Shown: in pieces, positions 16,192 through 23,750 of the stretch
Layout of the letters: every line of letters begins with the position of its first letter
Numbering within the stretch: the first letter of the stretch is position 1
Source: Sphingomonas sanguinis
GTDB lineage: Bacteria; Pseudomonadota; Alphaproteobacteria; Sphingomonadales; Sphingomonadaceae
Reading direction: 5' to 3'
Assembly: GCF_001476905.1 (NCBI RefSeq)
Contig: NZ_LDTE01000049.1
Location: 1-37,265, forward strand
DNA length: 37,265 nucleotides
The notes under the pieces: model-generated
Seen by the model: the letters and a program-made list of their open reading frames with translations, nothing else
What the model was told of the DNA's origin: nothing
Databases searched by the model: none
Translations under genes and position numbers: made by a program

Positions 16192-16331
16192 CTCCGCCTC
16201 TCCCGAATTCCTATATGCGATCATACTCTCACATATGCCATTGAAGCGCGGGGTAGGGAACGCTAAAACGACAGCATCATGCAAAGGGTGACCAACGGCC
16301 CAAGCGCACCGACAAGAGAGGAGGCCCCGAT
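16192..16331. promoter_or_regulatory. Divergent control region with two ATATGC direct repeats
   Basis: This gap drives the alcohol dehydrogenase to the left and the mutarotase gene to the right. ATATGC occurs at 16213-16218 and again at 16233-16238, exactly 20 bases apart (about two helical turns). The octamer TATATGCG (16212-16219) also appears at 23644-23651 in front of fucP. This supports a common regulator for the two halves of the pathway. GAGAGGAGG precedes the start at 16332. Confidence 0.42.
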
Positions 16332-16670
16332 ATGGCCCGACGCGTATGTTTCGCCCTGGATCTGGTCGCCGATGCCGCGCTGATCGCGGAATATGAACGC
16401 GCCCATGCGCCCGGCGCGGCTTGGCCGGAGGTAACCGAGGCGATCCGAGCCAAGGGCTTCACCGCGATGGAAATTTGGCGCACCGGCGACCGCCTGTTCA
16501 TGATCGCCGAGGTCGCGGACGACTGGCCCCGCGCCATCCCCGCCGAACTGGCGGCGACCGATGCGAAATGGGAAGCAGCGATGGATCGCTTCCAAAAGCC
16601 ACTGCCCCACGCCGCGCCGGGCGAGAAATGGGTGGCGATGGACCGCATCTTCGCGCTGGACGGCCAGTGA
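16332..16670 (+). CDS. L-rhamnose mutarotase-family protein (probable L-fucose mutarotase)
   Basis: A 112-residue ferredoxin-like fold protein of the RhaM family. The conserved block YERAHAPGAAWPEVTEAIRAKG carries the catalytic-type His25, and AMEIWRTGDRLFMIAEV forms the next strands; the C-terminal WVAMDRIFAL also fits. RhaM-type enzymes interconvert the anomers of L-rhamnose. Family members in non-phosphorylating L-fucose clusters serve L-fucose, which fits the FucP symporter, aldo/keto reductase and lactonase-type genes on the other strand. It acts in the cytoplasm, supplying the right anomer to the dehydrogenase. Its TGA stop overlaps the GTG start of the next gene, indicating translational coupling. 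Confidence 0.88.
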   Translation: MARRVCFALDLVADAALIAEYERAHAPGAAWPEVTEAIRAKGFTAMEIWRTGDRLFMIAEVADDWPRAIPAELAATDAKWEAAMDRFQKPLPHAAPGEKWVAMDRIFALDGQ

Positions 16671-17794
16671 CGAGGGCTGCTCCGGTAATCCTGCAATTCG
16701 GCACCAGCCGTTTCCTCCAGGCGCATGTCGATCTGTTCGCGGAGGAGGCCCGCGCCGCCGGACAGGAGGTGCCGCCGATCGTGATCGTCCAGACGACCCG
16801 CGATGCCGAACGGGCGCGGCGCTTGGCGGGCTTTGCCGATCCATCGGGTTTCCCGGTCATCCTGCGGGGCCTGCGCGACGGTGTTCGGGAAGAACGCACC
16901 GTCCAGGTGCGCAGCGTGCGTGAGGGCCTGAGCGCCGCCGCCGACTGGGACCGGCTGGTCGCGCTGGCAGTCGAGGCGGCGAGCCATATCGTCTCCAACA
17001 CCGGCGACACCGGCTATGCCGTTCCCGAGGGCGACCGTGCCGCGCCGCGAGAGGATCAGGTTCCGGCCAGCTTCTGCGGGATGCTGACCGAATTGCTCCA
17101 TCGCCGCTGGCAGGCAGGGCGTCCGGGGGTGACGATGCTCCCGTGCGAGCTGGTCGTGCGCAATGGCGACGTGCTGCGCGCCGCGATCACCGGCTTGGCG
17201 CGTGAACAAGGACGCGATGTGGCGTTCGTCGCATGGCTGGACAAAGCGTGCATCTGGGCCAACACGCTGGTCGACCGGATCGTCAGCGAACCGCTCTCGC
17301 CCGCCGGGGCGGTGGCCGAGCCCTATGCGCTCTGGGCGATCGAGCGGCAGCCGACGCTGGTCCTGCCCTTCACCCATCCCGCCATCGTACTGACCGGCGA
17401 TCTGGAGCGGTTCGAGCGGCTGAAGCTGCATATCCTGAACCTGGGGCATAGCTGGCTGGCGGCCCGCTGGCACGGGCAAGGCGACGCGCCGGACCAGACG
17501 GTCCGCGCCGCACTGGCCGACGCCGAGACGCGCACCGCGCTCGACCGGGTGATGGCGGAAGAGGTGCTGCCCGGTTTTGCCGTGCACGGAATGGCGGACG
17601 AGGCGAAGGACTATATCGCCACCACCCTGGAGCGGTTCGCCAACCCGTTTCTCGACCACCGGCTGTCGGATATCTTCGGCGGTCATCCCGCCAAGGTCGA
17701 CAAGCGGATTGGCGAATTTATCCGCTGGGTGGACGGCTCCGGTAAGGCGGTGGCGATGCCGGAGTTGCGGGCCTTGGCGGCGCGACCGAGCTAA
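16667..17794 (+). CDS. Short UxaB-like reductase of the mannitol dehydrogenase family
   Basis: A 375-residue protein. No ATG fits; the GTG at 16667 overlaps the mutarotase stop (GTGA) and gives the family N-terminus directly: VILQFGTSRFLQAHVDLFAEEA, the NAD-binding start of UxaB/UxuB proteins. The C-terminal domain holds the catalytic Lys-x4-Asn-x2-His pattern in RLKLHILNLGHSWLAA. The family reduces tagaturonate or fructuronate, or oxidises polyols and aldonates, with NAD(H). Escherichia coli UxaB and UxuB are over 480 residues, so this one is about 100 residues shorter, nearer mannitol-1-phosphate dehydrogenase in length. There is no UxaC isomerase in the window, so a normal galacturonate route is not supported. 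The substrate may be L-galactonate, altronate or a fucose relative. Confidence 0.8.
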   Translation: MTRAAPVILQFGTSRFLQAHVDLFAEEARAAGQEVPPIVIVQTTRDAERARRLAGFADPSGFPVILRGLRDGVREERTVQVRSVREGLSAAADWDRLVALAVEAASHIVSNTGDTGYAVPEGDRAAPREDQVPASFCGMLTELLHRRWQAGRPGVTMLPCELVVRNGDVLRAAITGLAREQGRDVAFVAWLDKACIWANTLVDRIVSEPLSPAGAVAEPYALWAIERQPTLVLPFTHPAIVLTGDLERFERLKLHILNLGHSWLAARWHGQGDAPDQTVRAALADAETRTALDRVMAEEVLPGFAVHGMADEAKDYIATTLERFANPFLDHRLSDIFGGHPAKVDKRIGEFIRWVDGSGKAVAMPELRALAARPS

Positions 17795-17887
17795 ACGTCG
17801 CGAAGGGTATGGGCGGCGATATCCTCCCCGTCTTCGATCAGTGGGCGCGTAACCCGAGACGAAGCCACATCCAGATAAGCCTTCTTT

Positions 17888-18085
17888 CCCTCGCCCCTCA
17901 AAGAGGGGAGAGGGTTGCGCAGACTTGGTCTTTGCGAAAGCAAAGGCTTAGTCGGAGCTGGGTGAGGGGTGAAGCGCTCGCATAGCGCGCGCGAGCCAAA
18001 AGCTCGTTCAACCCCTCACCCAAGCTGCGCTAGCCAGCCAGCTGGCAAGCTCCGCTAACCCTCTCCCCTATCCAGGGGAGAGGGG
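17888..18085. repeat. Intergenic palindromic repeat element (REP/MITE-like)
   Basis: The element fills most of the 299-base gap between two convergent operons (17795-18093). The 13-base AGGGGAGAGGGTT (17904-17916) pairs perfectly with AACCCTCTCCCCT (18057-18069). An inner 11-base pair GGGTGAGGGGT (17960-17970) and ACCCCTCACCC (18011-18021) forms a second stem. Each outer end also contains its own small hairpin. No open frame is carried. Similar GGGGAGAGGG...GGGTGAGGGGT elements are familiar as dispersed non-coding repeats in proteobacteria. In this position it could also act as a bidirectional transcription end. The 93 bases before it (17795-17887) hold nothing recognisable. Confidence 0.7.
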
Positions 18086-18093
18086 TAAGTGCC

Positions 18094-19308
18094 CTACGCC
18101 GCCCTCGGCAGGCAGGCCGGGCCCTTGGCGCCCGCCGCCTTGTAGGTCAGCACGAACTCCTGATGGCCCAGCGCCTCCGACTTGGTCTGCGCGCCGCCCG
18201 ACACCGCCACGATCAGGTCGACGATCTCCGTCCCCACCTCGTCCAGCGTCGCCTCGCCATAGAGGATACGACCGGCGTTCACGTCCATGTCGCCCTCCAT
18301 CCGCGCATACATTTCCGGATTGGCCGCGATCTTCACGACCGGCGAGATGGCCGATCCGACCACCGATCCGCGCCCCGTCACGAACAGATTGATATGCGCG
18401 CCGCACGCGATCAGCTCGCCGATCTCGGCATTGTCGACGATGTTGGGGAAACCGAACTTCGGATCGCCCGCCGGCACCACGTCGAGCAGATACAGCCCCG
18501 GCCCCGGCGCCTGTTCGGCGGGCAGGATGACGCCCGTGATCGGACGGCTGCCCGACTTGGCATAGGCCCCCGCCGACTTCTCTTCCTGGCTGGTCAGGCC
18601 GCCTTCGGCATTGCCCGGCGCGAAGCTGCCATAGCCCATCGCGCGGTAATAACGCTCGGCCTGCGCGACCGAGGCGATCAGCGCCTCCGCCACCTCCGGC
18701 GTCGCGGCGCGCTCGGCCATATGGCCTTCGCAACCGATCATCTCGCCGGTCTCCTCGAAGATGCAGATCGCGCCCGCATCGTAGAGCGTGTCGAAGGCGC
18801 GGCCGACCGCCGGGTTGCCGGTGATACCGCTGGTCCCGTCCGACCCGCCGCAGATGGTGCCGATCACCAGTTCGGACATCGCCATCGGCACGCGCACCGC
18901 TTGCGCATCGGCCGCCGCACGGACGCGCTCGACGGCGGCGATCCCCGCCTCCATCGCGCCGCGCGTGCCACCCGATTGCTGGATCACGATCGTCTCGACC
19001 GGCCGCCCCTGCTCGCGCGCATTGGCGGCCAGCGCCTCGCGGTTGAAGCTCTCGCAACCCAGCGACAGCAGGACGACGCCACCGACATTGGGGTGCGTGG
19101 TCAGCGCCTTCATCATCGCCAGCGCATAGTCATTGGGGTAACAGCCGGGAAAACCGATCAGCTGCACGCGCGGATCGTCCATGCTGTCGACGATCCGCCG
19201 CGCGACATGGTGCGCGCATTCGACCAGATAGACGACGACGATGGCGTCGCGAATGCCCTTGCGCCCGTCGGGGCGGGCCCAGGCCTGCCAAGTCCGCTCG
19301 GCCGTCAT
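18094..19308 (-). CDS. UxaA-family (altronate/galactarate dehydratase-type) large subunit
   Basis: A 404-residue catalytic subunit. The N-terminus WARPDGRKGIRDAIVVV matches the GYxRxDGRxGxRN start of the UxaA C-terminal domain. Further marks are GFPGCYPND (52-60), LSLGCESF with Cys85, CGGSDGTSGITGNPAVG (153-169) and the late KIAANPEMYARMEGDMDVNAGRI. Such enzymes dehydrate sugar acids (D-altronate, galactarate, related aldonates) to 2-keto-3-deoxy acids using an Fe/Mn site. It overlaps the small SAF-domain gene by ATGA and is the last gene of the six-gene minus-strand operon from fucP. Since no enolase-superfamily fuconate dehydratase is in the window, this pair is the best candidate for the dehydration step. 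That assignment is inferred from pathway order. Confidence 0.88.
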   Translation of the reverse strand: MTAERTWQAWARPDGRKGIRDAIVVVYLVECAHHVARRIVDSMDDPRVQLIGFPGCYPNDYALAMMKALTTHPNVGGVVLLSLGCESFNREALAANAREQGRPVETIVIQQSGGTRGAMEAGIAAVERVRAAADAQAVRVPMAMSELVIGTICGGSDGTSGITGNPAVGRAFDTLYDAGAICIFEETGEMIGCEGHMAERAATPEVAEALIASVAQAERYYRAMGYGSFAPGNAEGGLTSQEEKSAGAYAKSGSRPITGVILPAEQAPGPGLYLLDVVPAGDPKFGFPNIVDNAEIGELIACGAHINLFVTGRGSVVGSAISPVVKIAANPEMYARMEGDMDVNAGRILYGEATLDEVGTEIVDLIVAVSGGAQTKSEALGHQEFVLTYKAAGAKGPACLPRAA

Positions 19309-19604
19309 GCGTGATCTCCATGGGCGTCGCGCAGATGCGCGGGGATATAGTCGCTTTGCATATTGTGCATATGGACCCAGCCTCCCGCTGGGGCATCATG
19401 GGTCATCGACCCGATCGGCATGCCATATTTGATGACCTTGTCGCCGGTCGCCAGCGGCACCACTGCCAGCTTATGGCCCAGCGCCACCCGCTCGGTGATC
19501 GACAGGTCGTAACCATCGACGGTGATATGCTCACCCGGCTCGACCGTGCGGCAACAGACCGCGACATTGTCGGTCGGGGTCAGGCGGATCGCGGCGACGC
19601 TCAT
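19305..19604 (-). CDS. UxaA-family small subunit (SAF domain)
   Basis: A 99-residue SAF-domain protein corresponding to the N-terminal part of one-piece altronate dehydratases. It shows GHKLAVVPLATGDKVIKYGMPIG (43-65), containing the family core, and GWVHMHNM (75-82). In this family the small part forms the lid or oligomerisation domain over the catalytic subunit. The gene is joined by ATGA overlaps on both sides: upstream to the aldo/keto reductase and downstream to the large subunit. A stoichiometric complex is therefore likely. Splitting of UxaA into two polypeptides is known for other members of this family. Confidence 0.87.
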   Translation of the reverse strand: MSVAAIRLTPTDNVAVCCRTVEPGEHITVDGYDLSITERVALGHKLAVVPLATGDKVIKYGMPIGSMTHDAPAGGWVHMHNMQSDYIPAHLRDAHGDHA

Positions 19605-20629
19605 GCGCCCTCTCCCGGCAGAGGCGCGTCGGGGCGGACCAGCCCTTGGCCACGCAGCTCCGCCCAGAAGGCGGCGGGAATGGGTTCGGCGTAAAGTCGC
19701 ATCGTATCGGATACCTGTCGGGGATCGGCTATGCCCGGAATGACGCTGGCAATCTGGGGATGGGCGAGCACAAAAGCGAGGGCCGCGGCGGGCAGCGTCA
19801 CGCCGTGCCGCGCCGCCACCGCCTCCAGCGCGCGGACCTTGCCCAGCACGGTTTCGGGCGCAGGCGCGTAATTGTAGCGGGCGGCCGCCTCGCTGCCTGT
19901 CGCCAGGATGCCGCTATTGTAAGGGCCACCGATCACGATGGCGGTGTCCGCCGCCGCGCAGGCCGGGAAGAAGCCGTCCAGCGCGCCCTGCTCCAGCAGC
20001 GTGTAGCGACCGGCGAGCAGGATGACGTCGAACCGCGCCTCCTCCATCAGGTCCAGGCAGACCTCGACCTCGTTCACGCCCAGGCCAAACCCGGCGATGG
20101 TACCCTCGTCCCGCAACCGCTCCAGCGCCTTGAACCCGCCGCCCGTCGTCAGCTGCTCGCGATATTTGGCATCCGCCTCGCCATGCGTGACGCGGCCGAT
20201 ATCGTGGATGAACAGCAGGTCGACCCGCGCGAGGCCCAGCCGCTGCAGGCTGTGCTCATGGCTGCGCAGGATGCCGTCATGCGTATAGTCGTAGCGGGCG
20301 CGGAACGGCATGGCGGTGTGGAAGCCATCGCGTTCGCGATCGTCGGTGATGGTGGCGTCGGGCTCCATCAACCGGCCGACCTTGGTCGAGACGATCACAT
20401 CCTGCCGTCCGCGCAGGGCATCACCCAGACGGCGTTCGCTCAGCCCCCGGCCATAATGCGGCGCGGTGTCGAAATAACAGAAGCCCGCCGCCAGCGCGGC
20501 GTCGAGCGTCGCCTCGGCCTGCGCGTCGTCCATGGCTGCATAGAGATTGCCCATCGCCGCCGCGCCAAAGCCCAGTTCGGGCAGCGTGCAGTCGGTCTTG
20601 CCCACCCGGCGGCGGGGAAAATCGGTCAT
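19601..20629 (-). CDS. Aldo/keto reductase, probable L-fucose (6-deoxy-hexose) 1-dehydrogenase
   Basis: A 342-residue AKR. The start at 20629 is the first residue of recognisable family sequence and overlaps the amidohydrolase stop by four bases (ATGA). The catalytic tetrad of the family is in place: Asp54 and Tyr59 in FDTAPHYGRGLSE, Lys83 in STKVGR, and His142 in LLFIHDIGR. IGGPYNSGIL and the C-terminal ASVIPGIADPRQV cover the cofactor site. It resembles the L-fucose/L-galactose/D-arabinose dehydrogenases (D-threo-aldose 1-dehydrogenase group), which oxidise the sugar to its 1,5-lactone in the cytoplasm. The lactone would pass to the amidohydrolase encoded just upstream in the operon. The assignment is strong at family level and moderate for L-fucose. 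Confidence 0.87.
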   Translation of the reverse strand: MTDFPRRRVGKTDCTLPELGFGAAAMGNLYAAMDDAQAEATLDAALAAGFCYFDTAPHYGRGLSERRLGDALRGRQDVIVSTKVGRLMEPDATITDDRERDGFHTAMPFRARYDYTHDGILRSHEHSLQRLGLARVDLLFIHDIGRVTHGEADAKYREQLTTGGGFKALERLRDEGTIAGFGLGVNEVEVCLDLMEEARFDVILLAGRYTLLEQGALDGFFPACAAADTAIVIGGPYNSGILATGSEAAARYNYAPAPETVLGKVRALEAVAARHGVTLPAAALAFVLAHPQIASVIPGIADPRQVSDTMRLYAEPIPAAFWAELRGQGLVRPDAPLPGEGA

Positions 20630-21525
20630 AGGTTCAGGCCCAGTCGATAGATGCGATTGGCGTTGCGCCCCCACAGGTCGCGCCGCTCCTCGTCGGAAAA
20701 GCCGGTCAGCAGCGCTTCGTAAGCGCCCAGCGTCCGATCGAGATCGGCCGCCAGCCGGTCGGTCGGGAAATTGGTCGCGACCATCACGCGGTCCGTGCCG
20801 AACCGGTCGATGACCTCGGCAACGATATCGGCGAACCCGGCGGGGTCGAAGCGCGGGCCGATGAAGCCCGCGCCCGACAGCTTGATGGCGGCGTGCGGCA
20901 TGGCGGCAAAGGCGATCAGTCCGGCGCGCCATTCCTCCAACCCGTCCGCCATGATGGGCAGCGCCAGATGGTTGAGGATCACCGGCACCTCCGGGTGCCG
21001 CGCGGCGATCTCCGCCAGCCCCGCCAGTTGCGGCGGAAAACCGTGAAAGTCGTAGCTCAGGCCATAACGCCCCAGCAGCGCATAACCTGCCCGCCAGTTG
21101 GGATCGCGGGTCAGGTCCATGTCATAGGCGCGCCGCGACGGGTCGGTCGGATGCCAGTTGATCAGGTGTCGGATGCCCTTCACGCGGGGGTGGCCCGCCT
21201 GCCAGGCCAGTCGCGGCTCGACCGCTGGATGGTTCAGTTCGACCCGCGCGACGATACCGCTGGGCAGGCCATCGTCCTGCGCAACGCGATTCAGCCAGAC
21301 CGTCTCGTCCGCGCCCTGGGACGGATCGGCGCCCGCATCGACATGCACCGCGCCGACCAGATTCCAAGCGGACAGCTCGGCGCGATAATCGGCGATGCGA
21401 TAGTCGGGCGCGATGGCCGCATTCTCGGCCGCGTCCAACCAGGGATAGCGCAGAACGCCGTGGTCCCACAGGTGGAAATGCGCATCGACAAAGGGCGGCC
21501 GCGCGGCGCTCACGCCATCGTCCAT
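20626..21525 (-). CDS. Amidohydrolase, probable L-fuconolactonase
   Basis: A 299-residue COG3618-type amidohydrolase barrel. FVDAHFHLWD supplies the first metal-site His pair (His16, His18), then KGIRHLINWHP, VILNHLALP and the late RVMVATNFPTDRL, where the final Asp of the active site sits. The characterised relatives are L-fuconolactonase and L-rhamnono/D-galactarolactone hydrolases, which open sugar-acid lactones. The ATG at 21525 is in frame; a GTG at 21513 would give a GTGA overlap with the SDR stop, like the other junctions of this operon, and is an equally likely start. The position between the SDR and aldo/keto reductase genes places it as the second step, converting fuconolactone to fuconate. 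Confidence 0.87.
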   Translation of the reverse strand: MDDGVSAARPPFVDAHFHLWDHGVLRYPWLDAAENAAIAPDYRIADYRAELSAWNLVGAVHVDAGADPSQGADETVWLNRVAQDDGLPSGIVARVELNHPAVEPRLAWQAGHPRVKGIRHLINWHPTDPSRRAYDMDLTRDPNWRAGYALLGRYGLSYDFHGFPPQLAGLAEIAARHPEVPVILNHLALPIMADGLEEWRAGLIAFAAMPHAAIKLSGAGFIGPRFDPAGFADIVAEVIDRFGTDRVMVATNFPTDRLAADLDRTLGAYEALLTGFSDEERRDLWGRNANRIYRLGLNL

Positions 21526-22241
21526 CCGCCATCGATGACGTGCATCTGCCCGGTCGTGTACGCGCTCTCGTCCGAGGCGAGATACAAAGCGAGCGAGGCG
21601 ATCTCCTCGGCGCGGCCCAGCCGTCCCATGGGCTGGCGGGCGACAAAGGCCGCGCGGGCCGCCTCCGCATCGCCGGTCGCCGCCAGTCGCTCGTCCAGGC
21701 TGGGCGACTGGACGGTTCCGGGGCAGATCGCGTTGCAGCGAATGCCCTGGCCGACATAATCGAGCGCGACCGAACGGGTGATCCCCGCCACCGCGCCCTT
21801 GGACGCGCAATAGGCATAGCGGTTGCCGACCCCGATGATCGCCCCCGCAACCGAGGCCATGTTGACGATCGCCCCACCCCCTTGCGCGATCATGGCGGGC
21901 AGGAACGCCTGCAGCATATGGGTGATGGCATGGACGTTCAGGTCGAAGGACAGGCGATAGCCCGCATCCTTCGTCGCCAGCAGATCGCCCGCATCGACAT
22001 AACCCGCGCAGTTGAACAGCACGTCGACCGCGCCCGTCCGCTCACCGAACGCGGCGATCGCGGCCGGGTCGAGCAGGTCGAGCGTCTCGGTCATGCAGCC
22101 CTGAAGGCTCGCCAGCGCCTCGGCATTGCGATCGACGGCGATCACCTGAGCGCCCTCGGCCGCGAACAATTCGGCGGCGGCGCGGCCGATACCCTGGCCA
22201 GCGCCGGTCACGATCGCCCGCTTGCCCGACAGACGGTTCAT
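21510..22241 (-). CDS. SDR-family dehydrogenase, probable 2-keto-3-deoxy-L-fuconate dehydrogenase
   Basis: A 243-residue classical short-chain dehydrogenase. The cofactor loop is TGAGQGIG (12-19), Asp37 ends the second strand (VIAVDRN) and favours NAD, FNCAG (76-80) follows, and the catalytic set is Asn102, Ser130, Tyr144 and Lys148 (YCASK). In non-phosphorylating L-fucose clusters an SDR oxidises C4 of 2-keto-3-deoxy-L-fuconate to give the 2,4-diketo acid. Next to a FAH-family hydrolase and fucP, that role is the best fit. The start at 22241 overlaps the fucP stop (ATGA) and is preceded by AAGGAG inside the fucP coding end. Confidence 0.9.
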   Translation of the reverse strand: MNRLSGKRAIVTGAGQGIGRAAAELFAAEGAQVIAVDRNAEALASLQGCMTETLDLLDPAAIAAFGERTGAVDVLFNCAGYVDAGDLLATKDAGYRLSFDLNVHAITHMLQAFLPAMIAQGGGAIVNMASVAGAIIGVGNRYAYCASKGAVAGITRSVALDYVGQGIRCNAICPGTVQSPSLDERLAATGDAEAARAAFVARQPMGRLGRAEEIASLALYLASDESAYTTGQMHVIDGGWTMA

Positions 22242-23566
22242 CCATTCTTCTCCTTGTGGCGTCCGATCAGGACCGCAAAACCCAAAACAACCGCGAAGCT
22301 GAGCGTGGGGACGAGCATCGCGAAGGTGATTCCGGCGTGATCGGACACCAGCCCCATCAGCGCGGTCAGGCCCGCGCCGCCGATGATCGCCATCACGATC
22401 AGCGAAGCCCCGGCACGACGCAGCGGCCCCAGCCCCTCGATCCCCAGCGCGAAGATGGTCGGGAACTGGATCGACATGAAGAAGCTCGCCGCGACCAGCG
22501 CGATCAGCCCCGGCCAGCCGCCCAGCACACCCGCCACCGCCGTCAGTGCGATCGACAGACCCGCGAACAGCGCCAGCAGCCTGACCGGCGCGGCACGCCC
22601 CATCAGCGCACTGCCCAGGAAGCGCCCGGCGGCGAACAGCACCAGCGAGACGAACAGCGCATCCGCGCCGCTCCGCTCGTTCAGGCCCGCATTGGCCTGC
22701 GCATAGCGGATAGTGTAGCTCCACACGCCGACCTGCGCGCCCACGTAAAAGAACTGCGCGACCACCGCGCCCAACAAGCGCTTCTGCCGGAACACATCGA
22801 CGAAGCGACCGCCCGAGGACGGGCCGTCGCTCGCCCGGTGCGGCGTGCCGCTGGGAAAGCGAACCAGCGCGGCGGCCAGCGCGAAGAGCAGCACGACGAT
22901 GGCGATGGCGACATAGGGCGGCGCGATCGCCTGCACCTCGGCCTTGTAGAAGGCGGTGCGCGCGGCGGCGTCCATCGTGGCGAGCGCGCGTTCGTCATGC
23001 TCGATGCCCGACAGGATGAAGTTGCGCCCGATCAGGATGCCGGTAATCGCACCCAGCGGGTTCGCCGCCTGCGCCCAGTTCAACCGCCGCGTCGCCCCCG
23101 CCGGATCGCCCAGCTCGCCCATCAACGGATTGGCCGAGGTCTCGAGGAACGCCAAACCCGCCGCGATCACGAAAAGGCCGAGCAGGAACAGCTGGTACAG
23201 GCTGGCCGCCGCCGCCGGATAGAAGAGCAGCGCGCCGGTGCCGTACAGCGTCAGCCCCAGCACGATCGCCGCCTTGTAGCCGAAGCGCCGCATCACCATC
23301 GAGGCGGGCACGGCGAGCAGGAAATAGCCGAGATAGAAGACCTGCTGGACAAAGCTGGTCCCGAAGTCGCTGAGCGTAAACGCCTTGCGAAATTGCGCGA
23401 TCAGGATGTCGTTCAGGTTATTGGCCATGCCCCACAGGAAGAACAGGCTGACCGTGATGATGAGCGCGGGCAGATAGCCACGCGCCACGGTGCCCTGCCC
23501 GGCAGATGCGGCATGACCCGGCTCTCCCGGTTGCGGGTCGACGGTCAGATCGGCGGGAATGGCCAT
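22238..23566 (-). CDS. fucP: L-fucose:H+ symporter (FucP family)
   Basis: A 442-residue MFS permease with twelve predicted hydrophobic segments. The first helix region contains FFLWGMANNLNDILIAQFRKAF (read as two short pieces about 42-63), a hallmark of FucP-type transporters with the acidic residue used in proton coupling. LETSANPLMGELG and WAQAANPLGAITG further on are equally characteristic. It imports L-fucose or a related 6-deoxy or galacto-configured sugar with a proton across the inner membrane. It is the first gene of a six-gene minus-strand operon (fucP, SDR, lactonase, aldo/keto reductase, two UxaA-type subunits), all joined by short overlaps. GGAGG precedes the ATG at 23566. Confidence 0.92.
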   Translation of the reverse strand: MAIPADLTVDPQPGEPGHAASAGQGTVARGYLPALIITVSLFFLWGMANNLNDILIAQFRKAFTLSDFGTSFVQQVFYLGYFLLAVPASMVMRRFGYKAAIVLGLTLYGTGALLFYPAAAASLYQLFLLGLFVIAAGLAFLETSANPLMGELGDPAGATRRLNWAQAANPLGAITGILIGRNFILSGIEHDERALATMDAAARTAFYKAEVQAIAPPYVAIAIVVLLFALAAALVRFPSGTPHRASDGPSSGGRFVDVFRQKRLLGAVVAQFFYVGAQVGVWSYTIRYAQANAGLNERSGADALFVSLVLFAAGRFLGSALMGRAAPVRLLALFAGLSIALTAVAGVLGGWPGLIALVAASFFMSIQFPTIFALGIEGLGPLRRAGASLIVMAIIGGAGLTALMGLVSDHAGITFAMLVPTLSFAVVLGFAVLIGRHKEKNG

Positions 23567-23654
23567 CAGTCCTGCCCTCCTTCACACCGGGCCGCTCGAT
23601 TGCCCACCATGGCTGCACTCCCTCTCCATGAAATCTCTATTTTATATGCGTAAC

Positions 23655-23683
23655 CTTATGGTGGCCGGTGCACGCTTGGCAAG
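23655..23683 (-). promoter_or_regulatory. Candidate sigma-70 promoter of the fucP operon
   Basis: On the minus strand TTGCCA (23683-23678) and CATAAG (23661-23656) are spaced by 16 bases, matching the -35 and -10 consensus at 5 and 4 of 6 positions. Downstream, between promoter and start, TATATGCG (23644-23651 on the plus strand) repeats the octamer seen in the control region at 16192-16331. This could be an operator overlapping the transcript start. Confidence 0.4.
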
Positions 23684-23691
23684 TGTTAACG

Positions 23692-23720
23692 GGAGCGACG
23701 CGGACCCTGCGTCGCTCCCC
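23692..23720. terminator. Strong hairpin between FAH-family gene and fucP promoter
   Basis: GGGAGCGACGC (23692-23702) and GCGTCGCTCCC (23710-23720) form an 11-bp perfect stem with a 7-base loop. It lies about 30 bases after the stop of the minus-strand FAH-family gene. No clear U-run follows in that direction, so termination may be partial or factor-assisted. It isolates the fucP promoter from upstream transcription. Confidence 0.55.
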
Positions 23721-23750
23721 GACCGCTTCATTTCAGGTGCGGCGTGACCG

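Noticed and set aside
16673..17794. Classical galacturonate (UxaCBA) pathway
   Set aside because: UxaA- and UxaB-like genes are present but there is no UxaC isomerase or KdgK/KdgA in the window, and the UxaA pair is embedded in a fucose-type operon.
17888..18085. CRISPR array or insertion sequence
   Set aside because: The repeats are inverted, not regularly spaced direct repeats, and there is no transposase frame or target-site duplication that I can see.
20630..20932. Upstream extension of the aldo/keto reductase frame
   Set aside because: The extra N-terminal sequence is Arg-rich and overlaps the amidohydrolase; family similarity starts at the ATG at 20629, which fits the four-base overlap pattern.
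22256..23653. 465-codon plus-strand frame opposite fucP
   Set aside because: Highly charged, repetitive composition; shadow of the membrane-protein gene on the other strand.
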